Positions 35,880 to 47,197 of a stretch of 64,000 nt of DNA are shown here, piece after piece. This stretch comes from Calonectria ilicicola. Taxonomy: Eukaryota; Ascomycota; Sordariomycetes; Hypocreales; Nectriaceae. The DNA lies in NCBI GenBank assembly GCA_020809705.1, contig CP085825.1:5580001-5644000 (forward strand), written 5' to 3'. A program made the translations under genes and the position numbers. The notes below the pieces were generated by a model. That model saw only the letters and a list, made by a program, of their open reading frames with translations, was not told where the DNA came from and did not search any database. Each line of letters begins with the position of its first letter. Positions within the stretch are counted from its first letter, which is position 1.

Positions 35880-38413
35880 GACTTCGTGTAGGGGCGGAGG
35901 TGCAATATTAATGCATGTAAGGATTCGAACGGTAGGAAAGATGTGTCTAACTTCAAGTGCTGTCTGTGTTGGGGATTGGCGAGCTGGGTGACGCTTGGTT
36001 TATGTAAATCTGAACTGGCAATGGAAGTCTAGGTGGGAATGATGCGCCCTCACGCGATGCTCATATCGCTTGAAAGTGAGCAAAAGCTAGGTCTGCAGTT
36101 CTGTGTTCTGTACTTTGGTGTGTTGGTTGACGCGATGCCATTCCACGTCAACTCATCTCATCTCATGGTAGGCTGGTCAATCTGCCTCGTGGAATTTCCC
36201 GTCACGTCAGTAGATGACAGTTTCCCTAGGTCGCTGAAGTCCGCCGCCGTTGGTTAAGCCGGTAACGCTTAAGAGCGGTGTTTCTGTTGGCATATTATTT
36301 ACATCAAGGTCGCTGCTGTTGTTTCGTCGCTATGCCCTCGCGCAGCTGTCCTGGGTGCCGTGGTTTTAGGCTTTTTGGGTTCCAGACAACAAGGTCGATC
36401 TTGCGTATGCAGCAGAGAGAAACAGGCGACGAGCCACAGAGCCAAATGCAATAAAAGCCAGCTCTCGCTCTCAGGGTAACACAGGCTCATCCGCGGCGCG
36501 GCCCAACGCAGCCATGTCCATCCCGTGAGTCAACATGGCAGGGAATCGACGCCCCCCGCCGTCGCCCGCTCCCACCCATCATGAGGCAGAGTAAGAAAAT
36601 ACACGGGGGGCCAAGGGATGGCAGGACAGCCGGGGGCGTTGTCAATGTCACGGATGGTACAGCCAGGGTGGAATGCAGTGGCCTATGGTTGTATGGGCAT
36701 CGATGTCGACTTGGGATCCCGGACTTGGCATACTCTGTCTCTCTATAGACCGCCTTTGGGACCTCCTCGGGGCCTCGTTGGGGCTCGCCATGATAGGGAG
36801 GTCTTACGTACAGTGGTGACACGAGACCAAGCGCATCACCGCCAGCCAGCCTGCCAGTCTGCCCACTCGAGCGACGGGGGAAGCGAGGCCGCAGGCACCT
36901 TAGAAAAAAGGAAGGAATAGGCGCTGAAACAGAAGGGACACAGGGTGGCAGGGAGGCAGAAGAAGAAAAAAGCGTTGCCCATATCTTACCTCCATGTTTG
37001 TAGAATGCAACTGACACCGGGGGGATACCGCAGCTGGCTAGGGTGCGATAGGCAGGACAGACCAGCGATGATGACAGTTTCGGGCCTCGAGAGACGTTGC
37101 TCAGCGCGTCATGCAGGTGGCTCCGAGGCTGAGAGGGCTGAGAGGGCTGGTGGTGCTGATGCTTTGCTTTTGCCTGGGCGTCGGTGCTTGCTGCGTTGGC
37201 GATGGTGAAGACCGGATTGGATGGCGGGCCGATCGGCTGGTCAAAAGTGGCGCTGTGGTGCCCGAGAAGTGCCCAATGTTGGTGGCAGGGGGCGATATGT
37301 CGTCAATACTTTTGATATCACAGTTTTTTTTTTCCTTTTTTTGGTTGTCTCAATCGAGCCCGGCCTCGTCGTCAAGGTGCGAATGTGAGATGTGGGAGGC
37401 TGGGGCAATGAGGAGCCACGATTTGCTGGTCGTGCCCCGCGGCCTGACGCTGCAATGGGTGCGAGTAATTATCAGAACACTATGGGCATATCGTAAAAAA
37501 AAAAATCCCCATCGAGACGATACATGCATCAGCTACCAAGGGAGGGGGGAATCCCTGGGCTGTTTCAGTGAGCACGGATCCTTGATTCCAGGGCTCGGTA
37601 GCACTAGACTCGACTGCTATAAGCGACGTTTATCCACTATAGCTTCAGGTTTGCTAGCGCACCGTTCCTCTAATTTCAGCACGGGATCAGCAAGCACTAC
37701 AGTGGTCACGAGGCTCAGGGTTCGTTGGCTCCCTTGAAAAGCTAAGCAAGATGTTACATCCATAAAGCACCGAGAGGCGTGTATTTACATCAGTATCAGT
37801 ATTGATAGGGTCAAATAAAGTTTTTTTTTTCTGTCAAGTTTTTGGAGCATCCTTGGAATGGCGTGAAACAAAAGCCACTGTACTTGGGCAAGGATGATTA
37901 ACATTCATGTACTAAACAATTAGATTCGACAGTCACATTATATTTGGTGTGGAATAATAATATATACCGATCCAACACCTAACTTGCCTTTCTCTTTTCC
38001 GAAGAAAAAAAAAAAAAAAGAGTGTTGTACGATGTCGTAGTGAATGATAACTTGGCCATAGAGCGATATTCGTTTACCCTAGAGACACCAACACTCCCAA
38101 AAACAGTCTATAATCAGAAATCAGCACATTCGATTTTATGAGCCCAGCTCTACTTGTGCTCTATATTATATACTAATAGAAAAAATATTGTAAAGATTTG
38201 ACAGCCGGATCAACCGTGCTCTCGGTGGATATCCCATACGCCCACAAGCCAGCCAAGTCAGCCCACTTGGTCTCAATGTGAACCTCATTATCTAACCCTC
38301 TTACCACAAAACAAAGGAAACAGATCGGTATTCGTGCGTCGTTTGAAAAACCCCAACGCCATTTGCCCAGGTAATCCGCCCATTAACTCGCCGCTCATCA
38401 ATCGCTATTATAC
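35880..38413. other. intergenic region, GTR2 to MIF-like gene
   Basis: This 2.5 kb region has no supported gene. It holds GTR2 upstream sequence, T/A homopolymers (37325-37341, 37496-37505, 38005-38020) and low-complexity ORFs such as 37111-37737 (+) without domains. The A-rich run near 38005 follows a CTTTTCCGAAG stretch. Confidence 0.5.
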
Positions 38414-39600
38414 TCAGGCACGGATCCCTTGGCGAGAACTCGACCTGTTGAAGAGATTGTGCATAAAACTCTTCCTCCTCTTCAATCCCTTGGTTTTTTC
38501 TCCTTCGCTCGTAACATTAGGAGCACTGGTACCATATTCGGGTGACGGATCTAGGATGTAATCACTGTGGGTCCCAGACGCATCCGCGGTTGATGGCCGC
38601 GCACCAGGCGATGTCTTGTCTAGGGGGGAGTCGCTGAGATAGCCCTGCTCCTGCCAACATGTCAACAAATGAACTAAATTCCATACCTCCGTGTGCCACA
38701 TACCTTGCTAGAAGTCCACGGTCTGCGGACCTGACTGTCGGCTCTGGGCCGCGCCCCTGCGACGTCGGCAATTTGGCCTGCGACGGTTTTCCCTTTCCAT
38801 CCAGAACACTCCTCAGCGATGGGCATGAACCTGCAGTAACCCCGCGAGGGAGGAACCCCTAAGGCTTGCTCCATGTGCTGCTGGAGTAGTACGACGTTGC
38901 GTTTGTTGCTGGCAGTCTGTACGAGGGGAGCGAGGGCCTCGACAGTCATGACGTAGGCTGGGTCGCAGCACCCGCCGAAAAAGATACATGCGCTGTGCTT
39001 TAGAGTGACCACAATAGAGCTTAGTTGACGATGGTACCTGACGGCCAGGTGCTGAGAGAGTTCCTTGACAAAAGTGTACTCATCATGGACCTGGAGCGGC
39101 GAGGAAAGCGTTAGAAGGCTGCACGATGAATAGATGGAAAAGGACGAGATGCTTACAATAACATTGGTTTTAACCTCAGCCATGACGATGGCTTCGCTTC
39201 TCACAAGATCTCCTAGAAGGTCCATTTCCTTGGATGCAAATGATTCCTCAAAGTGAGAGCTGCGCTGCCTGGTGAGCTCTGGGCGCGAGTTCTTCTTCTT
39301 GAGTCTGTTTGCATCACTGGGAGATGGGGTGCGAATGTCCCTGAGGAGTCTTTGTGCGCCCTCGATGACGGGCTCAAGGCTTGGCTTGTTCATCCTGGAC
39401 TTTAGTCTTCGCTCCGGGGAGGTTGATTTCGTTGATTTCGTTGAAGCTGATCGCTGCAAGGGTGTGTTTTCAGGCGAGTTCCTTGATCCCGACGAACCTG
39501 GGGGGGTTTGAGAATCACAAAAGTCGTCCATGGCGGCTATATTTGAGCTGGGGGTTGAGAGCTGCGAGATGGTCGGTGCAGAGCGGTTGCTTGAACTCAT
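38414..39600 (-). CDS. MIF-fold (tautomerase-superfamily) domain protein
   Basis: The model is complement(38414-38650, 38704-39090, 39157-39600), 355 residues. Residues 1 to about 130 are Ser/Thr/Pro-rich with basic patches and several SP and TP sites. A domain like macrophage migration inhibitory factor follows (about 135-260): VKTNVIVHDEYTFVKELSQHLA, SSIVVTLKHSACIFFGG, CDPAYVMTVEALAPLV, NKRNVVLLQQHMEQALGVPP and GYCRFMPI. The C-terminal tail is Ser/Pro-rich and ends in a basic stretch (LKRRKSFMHNLFNRSSSRQG). MIF enzymes use an N-terminal proline after Met removal; here the domain is internal, so that proline cannot be a free N-terminus and no proline is seen there. A non-enzymatic or regulatory role is inference. 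The first ATG of the frame was chosen; the upstream TTG is not used. Confidence 0.88.
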
Positions 39601-41194
39601 AAGATGCAAATGAAAAAAAAAAGCGTACTATTAATTCATGGACAATGCAGCAGAGAGCTGCTATTAAGACGGCGACAATAATTGGGAGCAAATCAACCGA
39701 CCCCACGGGTGCGGTCCGTGAATTAATGCATTAAGATAACAGGGCCAGAGCGTGCCTGAGCGTCAAAAAGTTCGAACACCCGACTTCCCAAGCCCAGGCC
39801 AGCTGAGGAATTAGATCGACGCAAATGCCGAACAGACGCAAAGCTGGTGCCACTATGGGCACAGCGACCTGTTTTAGCAAACATGCAGAAACAAACTCGG
39901 CCTTTTTTCTCATTCACCGTTGGCCGCGTTGGCTGGCTTCTAGCTTGGTTCCGCTCGGCTTGCAGCCAAGAGCCAAGAGGCACAACGCTCCGAGGCGCAA
40001 CGCTACGAGGCTCACGGACAATGGCGTTGCGATGGAGAGGGCGCAACGGGACGGGGGAGGCTCTCAGCTGTCCTAAACGGGGTCCCCGGGATGGCCTGGG
40101 ATGGATTAGGGGGACCAAACTGGCCGAGAGTGAAGACGAGCCATTGTTTCTGGCTACCCTCACCGTGCGACGCCGGCGCACGTCCTGCCGCCCTTTGTCC
40201 TCCACCTCCGTCCTCCACCTCCACATATCTTCTTCTGCTGCTGCGTGTAACACGTTGCGGCCACGAGAGCCTCCAGGCGAGCACCCCCAACTAGCGTCGC
40301 CAAGTCGTTTTGAAACTCGTCGACCTCTGCGATTCGAAACAAACTCTCGACCCTGGATTGCGCCCGGCCCGGAATATTTGTCTGCTAGACCCATCTTTTG
40401 GCCGAGCTTCTAGCTCGCAGGCTTGCGGCCACGGCGCGCCCGTCATCTCCAATTTCGAGCTTACCGCATCCATCTGATCCTGGCATTACGGACGCATCGT
40501 GACAATCTGGTCCAATGCCCACAGGTGACCCGCAAATCGAATCGAGCTGACCATCAAGCACCACTATTCGGAGATTTGGAGATCGTATTATGGTGGGGTC
40601 ATTCGTCAATGCCGTTTTAGAGCTGGCCTGTACTCTTCTTAGCAGCAAATCACCATCGGCTGATCTCCCTTAGCATCCGTCCAGCTCTCGCCGGCTTTGC
40701 TGCCCGACATATCCCCTTGTAGCAACTCCTGGTCATAGTTGTGTTTATCATCAAAGTCTCACGCGCACATTCGCACAATATGCGCAAAATAACAAGCCAC
40801 GACGCTTGGATCAGCAGATCTATGATCGTCTGGTGAAGGCTGGGCGGCCCTGGTTGCTGCAGCTGAGACAGTTACGGGCAAGTGCTACTGAAGGCAATGC
40901 TGTCTCGGCATCGACACGTAAAATTACCATCATGTTTTAAAATGACGTATCAACATCCAAATAAACCAGACCCTAGACTTAAACCATCAGAGAGGCCCCC
41001 TACTGTCCAATCCCGAAGAAGATAAAAAAAAAAAAAAGGCTTCGGCCTCGACCACTCGCCCCATGTTCATCATCCCACGCAATGCCTTTTGCCCCCCACT
41101 CTTGTTCTCCGAGATCTGTCACTCGTAGGGCCTGTGGTCAACTAGTACACTGGGCTCGCCTCAAACTCTTGGGCCCTATTTCTTCATGCGGCCG
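39601..41194. other. intergenic region, MIF-like gene to four-TM gene
   Basis: This 1.6 kb region has no supported gene. GC-rich overlapping ORFs on both strands at 39720-40410 have arginine-rich, domain-free translations. An A-run lies near 41025-41039. Confidence 0.5.
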
Positions 41195-41938
41195 CTAAGA
41201 CATAGATAGACTTCCCGGCTTCCGTTCCGAGATACGTGTATCTTGATCCAACTGTCTCTGGAGAACCGCTTGGTACCCTGTCAAACCCAGAACGATGGCC
41301 TCGAGGGGGACGAGGAACACAGCGAGGCCCAGTGCAGCCTTGCTTTGTTTACAAAGACTCCCAAAGTGAGGCTGCGTCATCATGGGTACACCTTCCCATC
41401 GGCATGTCCAGCTCTGGAAGGAATCATTCGTTGTAGACGCATTCACAGCGTAGAAGAATGATATAGCAATCAGAGCAGAGATGAAGGCGAGGGCGGGTCC
41501 TGTAAGTAGAAGGGCTTGGTGTGCTCCTGAACGACCCTGCACCTGTCAAATTTATCGTTAGTGCCTGTTCTTGTAAAAAGCAAGGTTGGCGATTTCGAAG
41601 CTTACCATTCGAAGTTTGCTCACAATGAGTGACATGGCGTTAGCCACAATTATGATCGCGCTACATATGACGAAAGCGACAGTGGGGCGGAAATTCATGT
41701 TCGATGGCCACAGAGAGAGCAAGTAATCGCTTTGAACATGTGTGGAATCATAGACGGCAATTGAGTTGGCTGCGACACCAAGGATAGTGATACCGGAAGT
41801 CAATGCCAATGCTGCCAAACCCAACCTGGCGCTATCTATCGCATGATATATGCGAATTCTGGAATCCAATTGGATCTCTTCGGAATCGGTCTCGAAGTTA
41901 GAGGCCGAGATCTCTGTTTTGGTGCCAGTGATAGACAT
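41195..41938 (-). CDS. Four-transmembrane fungal membrane protein, unknown function
   Basis: The model is complement(41195-41542, 41606-41938), 226 residues, with a 63 bp intron (GTAAGC donor, GACAG acceptor). The first ATG encodes MSITGTKTEISASNF. Four hydrophobic helices are visible at about residues 40-62, 85-106, 121-143 and 180-203, with both ends predicted in the cytosol. The second loop between helices 3 and 4 holds a W-TCRWEG segment and a second Cys (residues 158 and 175), which could form a disulphide outside the membrane. The layout resembles MARVEL/claudin-like four-helix proteins of fungi, but I cannot assign a family. Upstream ORF extension to 42049 starts at TTG and was rejected. 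Confidence 0.82.
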
Positions 41939-44900
41939 GATGGTCAGGCTCGGCGTGGTGATGAAATGAAGGAAAGTGTGCAAAAGGAGGAGGGCTTGAG
42001 CAGGAAAAAAAAAGCTACTCTTATGAAGGGCGAAATTAGAGACGCTCAATAGGGAAAGAAAGAAAGGAAATAGGAAGTGAGAAAGGGGAATTTAAAGTCA
42101 GGGTTGAGATGGAATTCTAACAGTCTCTATCTGGGAATGGGGAGGATTGATATACAGGTCTGGGGAGTAGTTCTTTGCCGCTGGGCAAGAACACCCGTTC
42201 CATATCCGGCCATGATTTCAATAGATAAGCCAATAATGGGCAAAGAAATCATGACCGTTGAAGCGCCCATGCATAGCAGGCTTGTTTGGGCGTGAAGGTG
42301 ATCGAGATAGTGTTTGAAGGTCCCAGAGATTGGCATGTATGGGACCTGGGATTGGTCAATCTGTGTGAAGGGCTGGACGCGAGGGGGGTTGGCCTGGGCG
42401 CTTACAGCCCAACACACCCAATCGCAGCTTGACGAGCAGTCTCCAGCGACTGAATGTTACCCACGACCTTGCGAAACTGCCGGCACAGCGGCTATGTAAA
42501 TCAGGGACAATTCGTTGGTGGAGGAAATACACGGAAAAGACGGCCGTGCTGCAGCATGCAATCACACGCATCATTAGACGCCCTCACCCACGTCGCAGAA
42601 AATGGAGATGGTTTCACGGGAATACGCACGTGATACCACGCAACCGAATGCCCCGCTTTTTTGGTTTCACATCACGTGAAGCGAAGTGCCACGACAGAGA
42701 GGGAAGGTGCAGGTGGACGGACGAGCTTCGGTTGAGCATCCTGGTACGTACTTACTGTATTGACTTTCTTTCTTTTCTTTTTCTTCAATTCCGACTTGTG
42801 GGGCCCGAAATCTGTCGGCCGCTCTCTCATCCCAGTGACTTGTCGATGCAACGTCATTCAGCTCTGCGGATACAGAACAGGGCTATGGCTAAAAATTGTT
42901 CACTCCGCAGGCGCTCAAGTGAGGCCTGCCATCTTGCTTTTGCCGTCTGGCCCTGCGGAGATGAGTGGATGGAAATTCACGCCCGACTATTGATGCGCAT
43001 GAACAGGTTCTGCCGAGCGCTTTTGTAAGCCATAGTCAGTGTCGGATGCGAATGTGTCAGATTGTCCGCACAGACAGGCGCCCTTGAAAAGTTGATCCGA
43101 ATGATTCGGCCGGCCGACGACACGGCGCCGAAGATGTTTTGCAGCACCTAGCTTGTCGACTGTGGCATGGGCGCTGAGCTTGAGGGTTGTGGTGCTTCCG
43201 CAGGGCCAAAGCTCCACGGATGATCGACAATAGCGTTCCTGGTCTTGTGGTCTTGCGGCCGACGAGGGAACATGCCCCTGCCTCCAGAAAAATCTTGATG
43301 TTGGCCCAGCCTAGAGAATTGGGTGCAAAAAAGCAGCAGAGAGCAGGGGAGAGACAGGGAGATTGAGGCTGCAAGGAGCCAGGGGGTTATGAGGCGGCAT
43401 TGTCAACGAATCGACAAGGCATTGGAGCAGGGTTGCAGCTCTTGGACGAGGTGGTATGCGAATCCCCACGCACCTAGCATTGGATTCGGTATTCATTAAC
43501 ACCTGGCACGATTCGCCCCATGGCCAACTCCAATACCGGAATACACCAGCGACGTTCAGTAGGCTTGGCGGTTGCTGACCACTGAGGGCGCCGCTAAGAG
43601 CTTCACTTCTCCCCGGACCGTTACACCACATTGCAGAGGCTGCAGCAGTTTCATCCACCTCATCCGTCAATCCGCGACGCCCCCCCACTTGGACGGGTCC
43701 TTGGTCTAGCCAAACCAAGAACGGGCTGACTCGGTGGGCGCCGAACCGGTGAAAGGTACACACAATGAGTATCATGATATCTTTACGGCCTGATGGAGTC
43801 TCAATGCACTCAATGTCCTGCAGAAGGCTGATCCTATCTAAATCGAGGTAGTGTACATTAGTACAGGTGTGTTGTGCTACTCTGCTTCTGGTCCTCACCC
43901 AATACTTCCTTGGCTGGGGTCCCTCCCGGGGTGGTTATTTGATATTGTTTTCTCCTCGTCACCGACCCTTGGGTTTTTTTGTGATATTTTCTTCTTCCTG
44001 ACGAAAGTGGATTATGCGCTACCGGGATTGGGAGAAGAAGATACCCCTCCCTTGTGTACGAGACTGCCCTCCCTCGCCTTGGCTATGGCGAAGCGACCAG
44101 GTCTGGATTTGACCGCTTTCCACTCGGGATATCGTTCAGCTGGACTCTGCCCAGGCCGCTGGTATGTGGGTAGCCAAGTGCTGGACATCTGGGTGTCCCA
44201 CTTACAAGCGAGGGCGGGCGGAGAAGACGGCTGGAACTCCACCCCCATCTGTCCCATTCTGAACTTGGGTGCACGAGCCAGCTTTTCGTATCTAATGAGG
44301 GATGGATGTCATGGCAATCGAGGTGTCGCTCGATTTTGACGAAGGAGCTCTGAGGGTCGGCATCGAGGTTTTGGGTGTGCAACACTCAACACACGCTTTG
44401 TTTCATAGGTCCTAGCCCATCCGACTACGGGTTAGAATGGATGGGTGTCATCAGCGACATGCAGCTTGCCGGCTCTCTCTGCGTCAAGAAAAACAACCTT
44501 TGAGGACATTGGCTGGTCATGTCTTGTTGTGGTGATGGTCGTGCACAACGTACAAGGCAGCGTCGCAGATCCTGGCCCCCAAAAGCATTGAGACCCAGTG
44601 CTGTGCCTCAATGGACCCTTGTCCTTGCGCAGGTGCAAGAGATGATGGGGTTTTCTCGCAGGATCCTCCAAGCTAAGAGCCTCGAGAACCTTGTCAGTGT
44701 CGCCCCGTCATCCACATATATTCTTTTGTTTGAAAATGATGGCAACAGATACGAGTGCTCGGTGATGGTAGAACAAGTGAGGTGAAGGTACTCTGGGCTC
44801 CCTGCATCCACAGCGGGCCCGGCGCGTACGCGGCTCGGATGCGACACCTCCCAAAGAGGACACCAACAAAAGCCGGTGAATCCAACAGCATGCATGCCAT

Positions 44901-45607
44901 GGGGGGGAACTGAAGCTGTCGTGCAGCTGGCCAAGTCCCTGTGTCGAGCTTCCCTTGCCGGGACAAGATCCTTCGCGCACGCTTTCAGCCACGGCCAACA
45001 CCAACAACAAGGCAGCAAAGGGCGCTCCAGCTTCAAAGCAAGGACCGGGTAAGGCCGTCGCTAGCAGGGCGCTCACACCCTCAGAGCCCTCTAGACTCAG
45101 AGCGGATTAACTAGGCGATATCGCACCCGAGTCCCCGGCCTCCCGACCCAAACAGTCGGTTCTTGTCCTGGCATCGGCTTGGGCGCCCACGAGCTGTCGA
45201 GTCTCGGCCCTTGAACTAGGTTCTGCCCCGGCAACTTACACATAGCTTGGGGCTTTACGCCGATGGGGTCCCATGCAAAGAGACGATGCCAGGTTCCTCT
45301 GTGCGTGCCCAAGTATATTAGACCAAGCACAAAAGCACTTCCTTCGCCCTCCCGGCCATGGTCGATTATATTAGTCTCCGTCAGCTGCCCACCTCCCCTC
45401 CCACGCAGCCCTCCTCTCTTGTATTCATCATCTCCTGTGCAGATCCCTTGTACCTGGGCCAGCCCTGATCTTTGTTGACTGCCCTGGGTCTCGCTTCCCA
45501 TATATCTGAAGCCATCCCCCCACATTCTCGACGACCTTGACCCGACTGTCCATCTTGCTCTACTCTGCTCACTGTCCCTTCGGTACATTCTCCAACACAC
45601 GACCACC
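41939..45607. other. 3.7 kb gene-poor interval
   Basis: No gene is supported. ORFs such as 42429-43028 (+), 43311-43898 (-), 43851-44339 (+) and 45097-45609 (-) are compositionally noisy, share no domains and overlap on opposite strands. The last 300 bases are CT-rich and probably hold the 2EXR gene promoter and leader. Confidence 0.5.
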
Positions 45608-46418
45608 ATGTCTGCTAGCTCGAATCCCCCGCTGTCGCCGGACGTGCCCGCATTCGTGAGTTTTAGCTTCGCCGATCACCCGTTTCCCACACTAGACACT
45701 GACAGACGGGATGCTTCCCCCGCGCCAGCACCTCTTCTCCAAGCTTCCCACTGAACTGCGTCTCAAGATATGGAACTACAACCTGCCCGAATCTCGTCTC
45801 GTGCCCGTTCAATGCGGGTCAAATCTATCAAGCTCCCTGGAGTTGGCGAAACCACGACAATCTACTGGCACGGGCTGCACCTCAACAGCCACTATCCCCA
45901 CAAACCTCCATGTGTGCGCCGAGTCCCGCGCTGAAGCCCTTAAGCACTACAGGCTACAATTCGGCTTCGCTCGCGGCCCCGGCCAAGTATTCTTCAACCC
46001 GACTTGCGATATTCTCTACTTTGGTCCGCGTGATGGTTACATGGCTGCCGACTCTCAGTTCCACACGTGCATGTCCATGTGCGACCCTGAGGAACTCGCC
46101 CTTGTTCGCCGTGTTGCCATTAACGACGCCCTCTTCTGGATCGACTCCACCTACCGCTCAATGACTGCCGCCAGCCTGACTGTCGAGGTCCTCCGCCGTC
46201 TCCAGGTCCGCATGCCTGGTCTGGAGGAAGTGGTTTTCGTCCCCCGCGATGAGGAATCCCTAGACTCAATCTGGTCCAACTACTTGGAGCCCACCATGGT
46301 CTACGTCCGCATAGCACGTCAGATCCAGACGGCCGTGGCGACTTTGTGCGAACAGACTCCCAATTGGAAGCCCCCGCGCTGGAGGATTTTGCCTTTGAGT
46401 TCCCTGCCCATGTCTTGA
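45608..46418 (+). CDS. 2EXR-domain fungal protein
   Basis: The firmly coding part is 45711-46418. It opens MLPPRQHLFSKLPTELRLKIW, the 2EXR motif common in Pezizomycotina, followed by NLHVCAESRAEALKHYRL, another 2EXR hallmark, and FFNPTCDILYFGP. About 20 residues from the end is a Trp/Pro-rich WKPPRWRILP. The upstream ATG at 45608 has a good context (ACCACCATG) and encodes MSASSNPPLSPDVPAF before a strong GTGAGT donor. Joining 45608-45655 to 45696 keeps frame (256 residues) but needs a 40 bp intron; the better-looking GACAG acceptor at 45704-45705 would shift frame with that donor. The start is therefore uncertain, with 45711 the conservative alternative. The function of 2EXR proteins is unknown. 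Confidence 0.75.
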
Positions 46419-47197
46419 GGTGGCGTTGCGTCTGCATCCTGTCCTTTTAGACCGGATCGCTAAAGGATATTGAAATCATAATTACATCGGTCTGCTTGGG
46501 GCGGACCGACTGAGTCAAAAGGCCCACTCCTGGTCTCACCGAGTGCCCATACAAATGGCGTTGTCAGATCGCCTTTCGAGAAAAAAAAAACCCACAGGAC
46601 GACGGATTTCCGAGCATGTCGCCTCATATCCAATCGGCGCGGCATCTTGGTGTCACATTTGGGGCTACAAACAGCGCCATTCATTCCAGTCCGCGCAGAT
46701 CTCAGCCGCCATACTGCGGCGATCTTTAGCATGAAGTGGCATAATGCCATCAGCCATGTTTCTTAATATTTTACCGGGTTGGCAGCATCATCGTGTTACT
46801 AATACTGGCAATTTATAATGTGGAATGCGGCGTGCCCCCCTCACTCTCCCAAAAGGTGAATACCAGAGGGACAGAGATTAACAGTGTATTAGCACTGAAT
46901 GACGGACAATGTAAGCCGTCGGGATTGCACCAATATCATTGACTGTAACTTGTACAAAATATATACTACAAATAGCGATTTTTTAGCGCCAATATAATGC
47001 ATGTGCAATGAATGCCGTGCTGTATGTTCATTAATTCATACCAAGTTTTTCCATTTGCGCAATTACTTCTGTTGATGTTATTCAGACCGCAAGAGTGCGA
47101 TGTTTTTTTTTTTTATCAATCTCATTCTTGTGTCGCATTTCAAGATGGGTTACGATGTGTCACATTGTGTGCGCCCAACAAAATGCACCCACCCTAG
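46419..47197. other. convergent 3' intergenic region
   Basis: AT-rich spacer between the 2EXR gene (+) and the LCAT-like gene (-). A T-run lies near 47102-47113. No gene is supported. Confidence 0.5.

Noticed and set aside
35915..35935. GGATTCGAAC resembling a tRNA T-loop
   Set aside because: No acceptor, D or anticodon stem can be formed around it.
39723..40413. Overlapping ORFs of 223 (-) and 188 (+) residues
   Set aside because: Opposite-strand pair in GC-rich DNA with Arg-rich, domain-free translations.
42429..43028. 199-residue + strand ORF
   Set aside because: Arg/His-rich random-looking translation, no promoter or splice context, no family resemblance.
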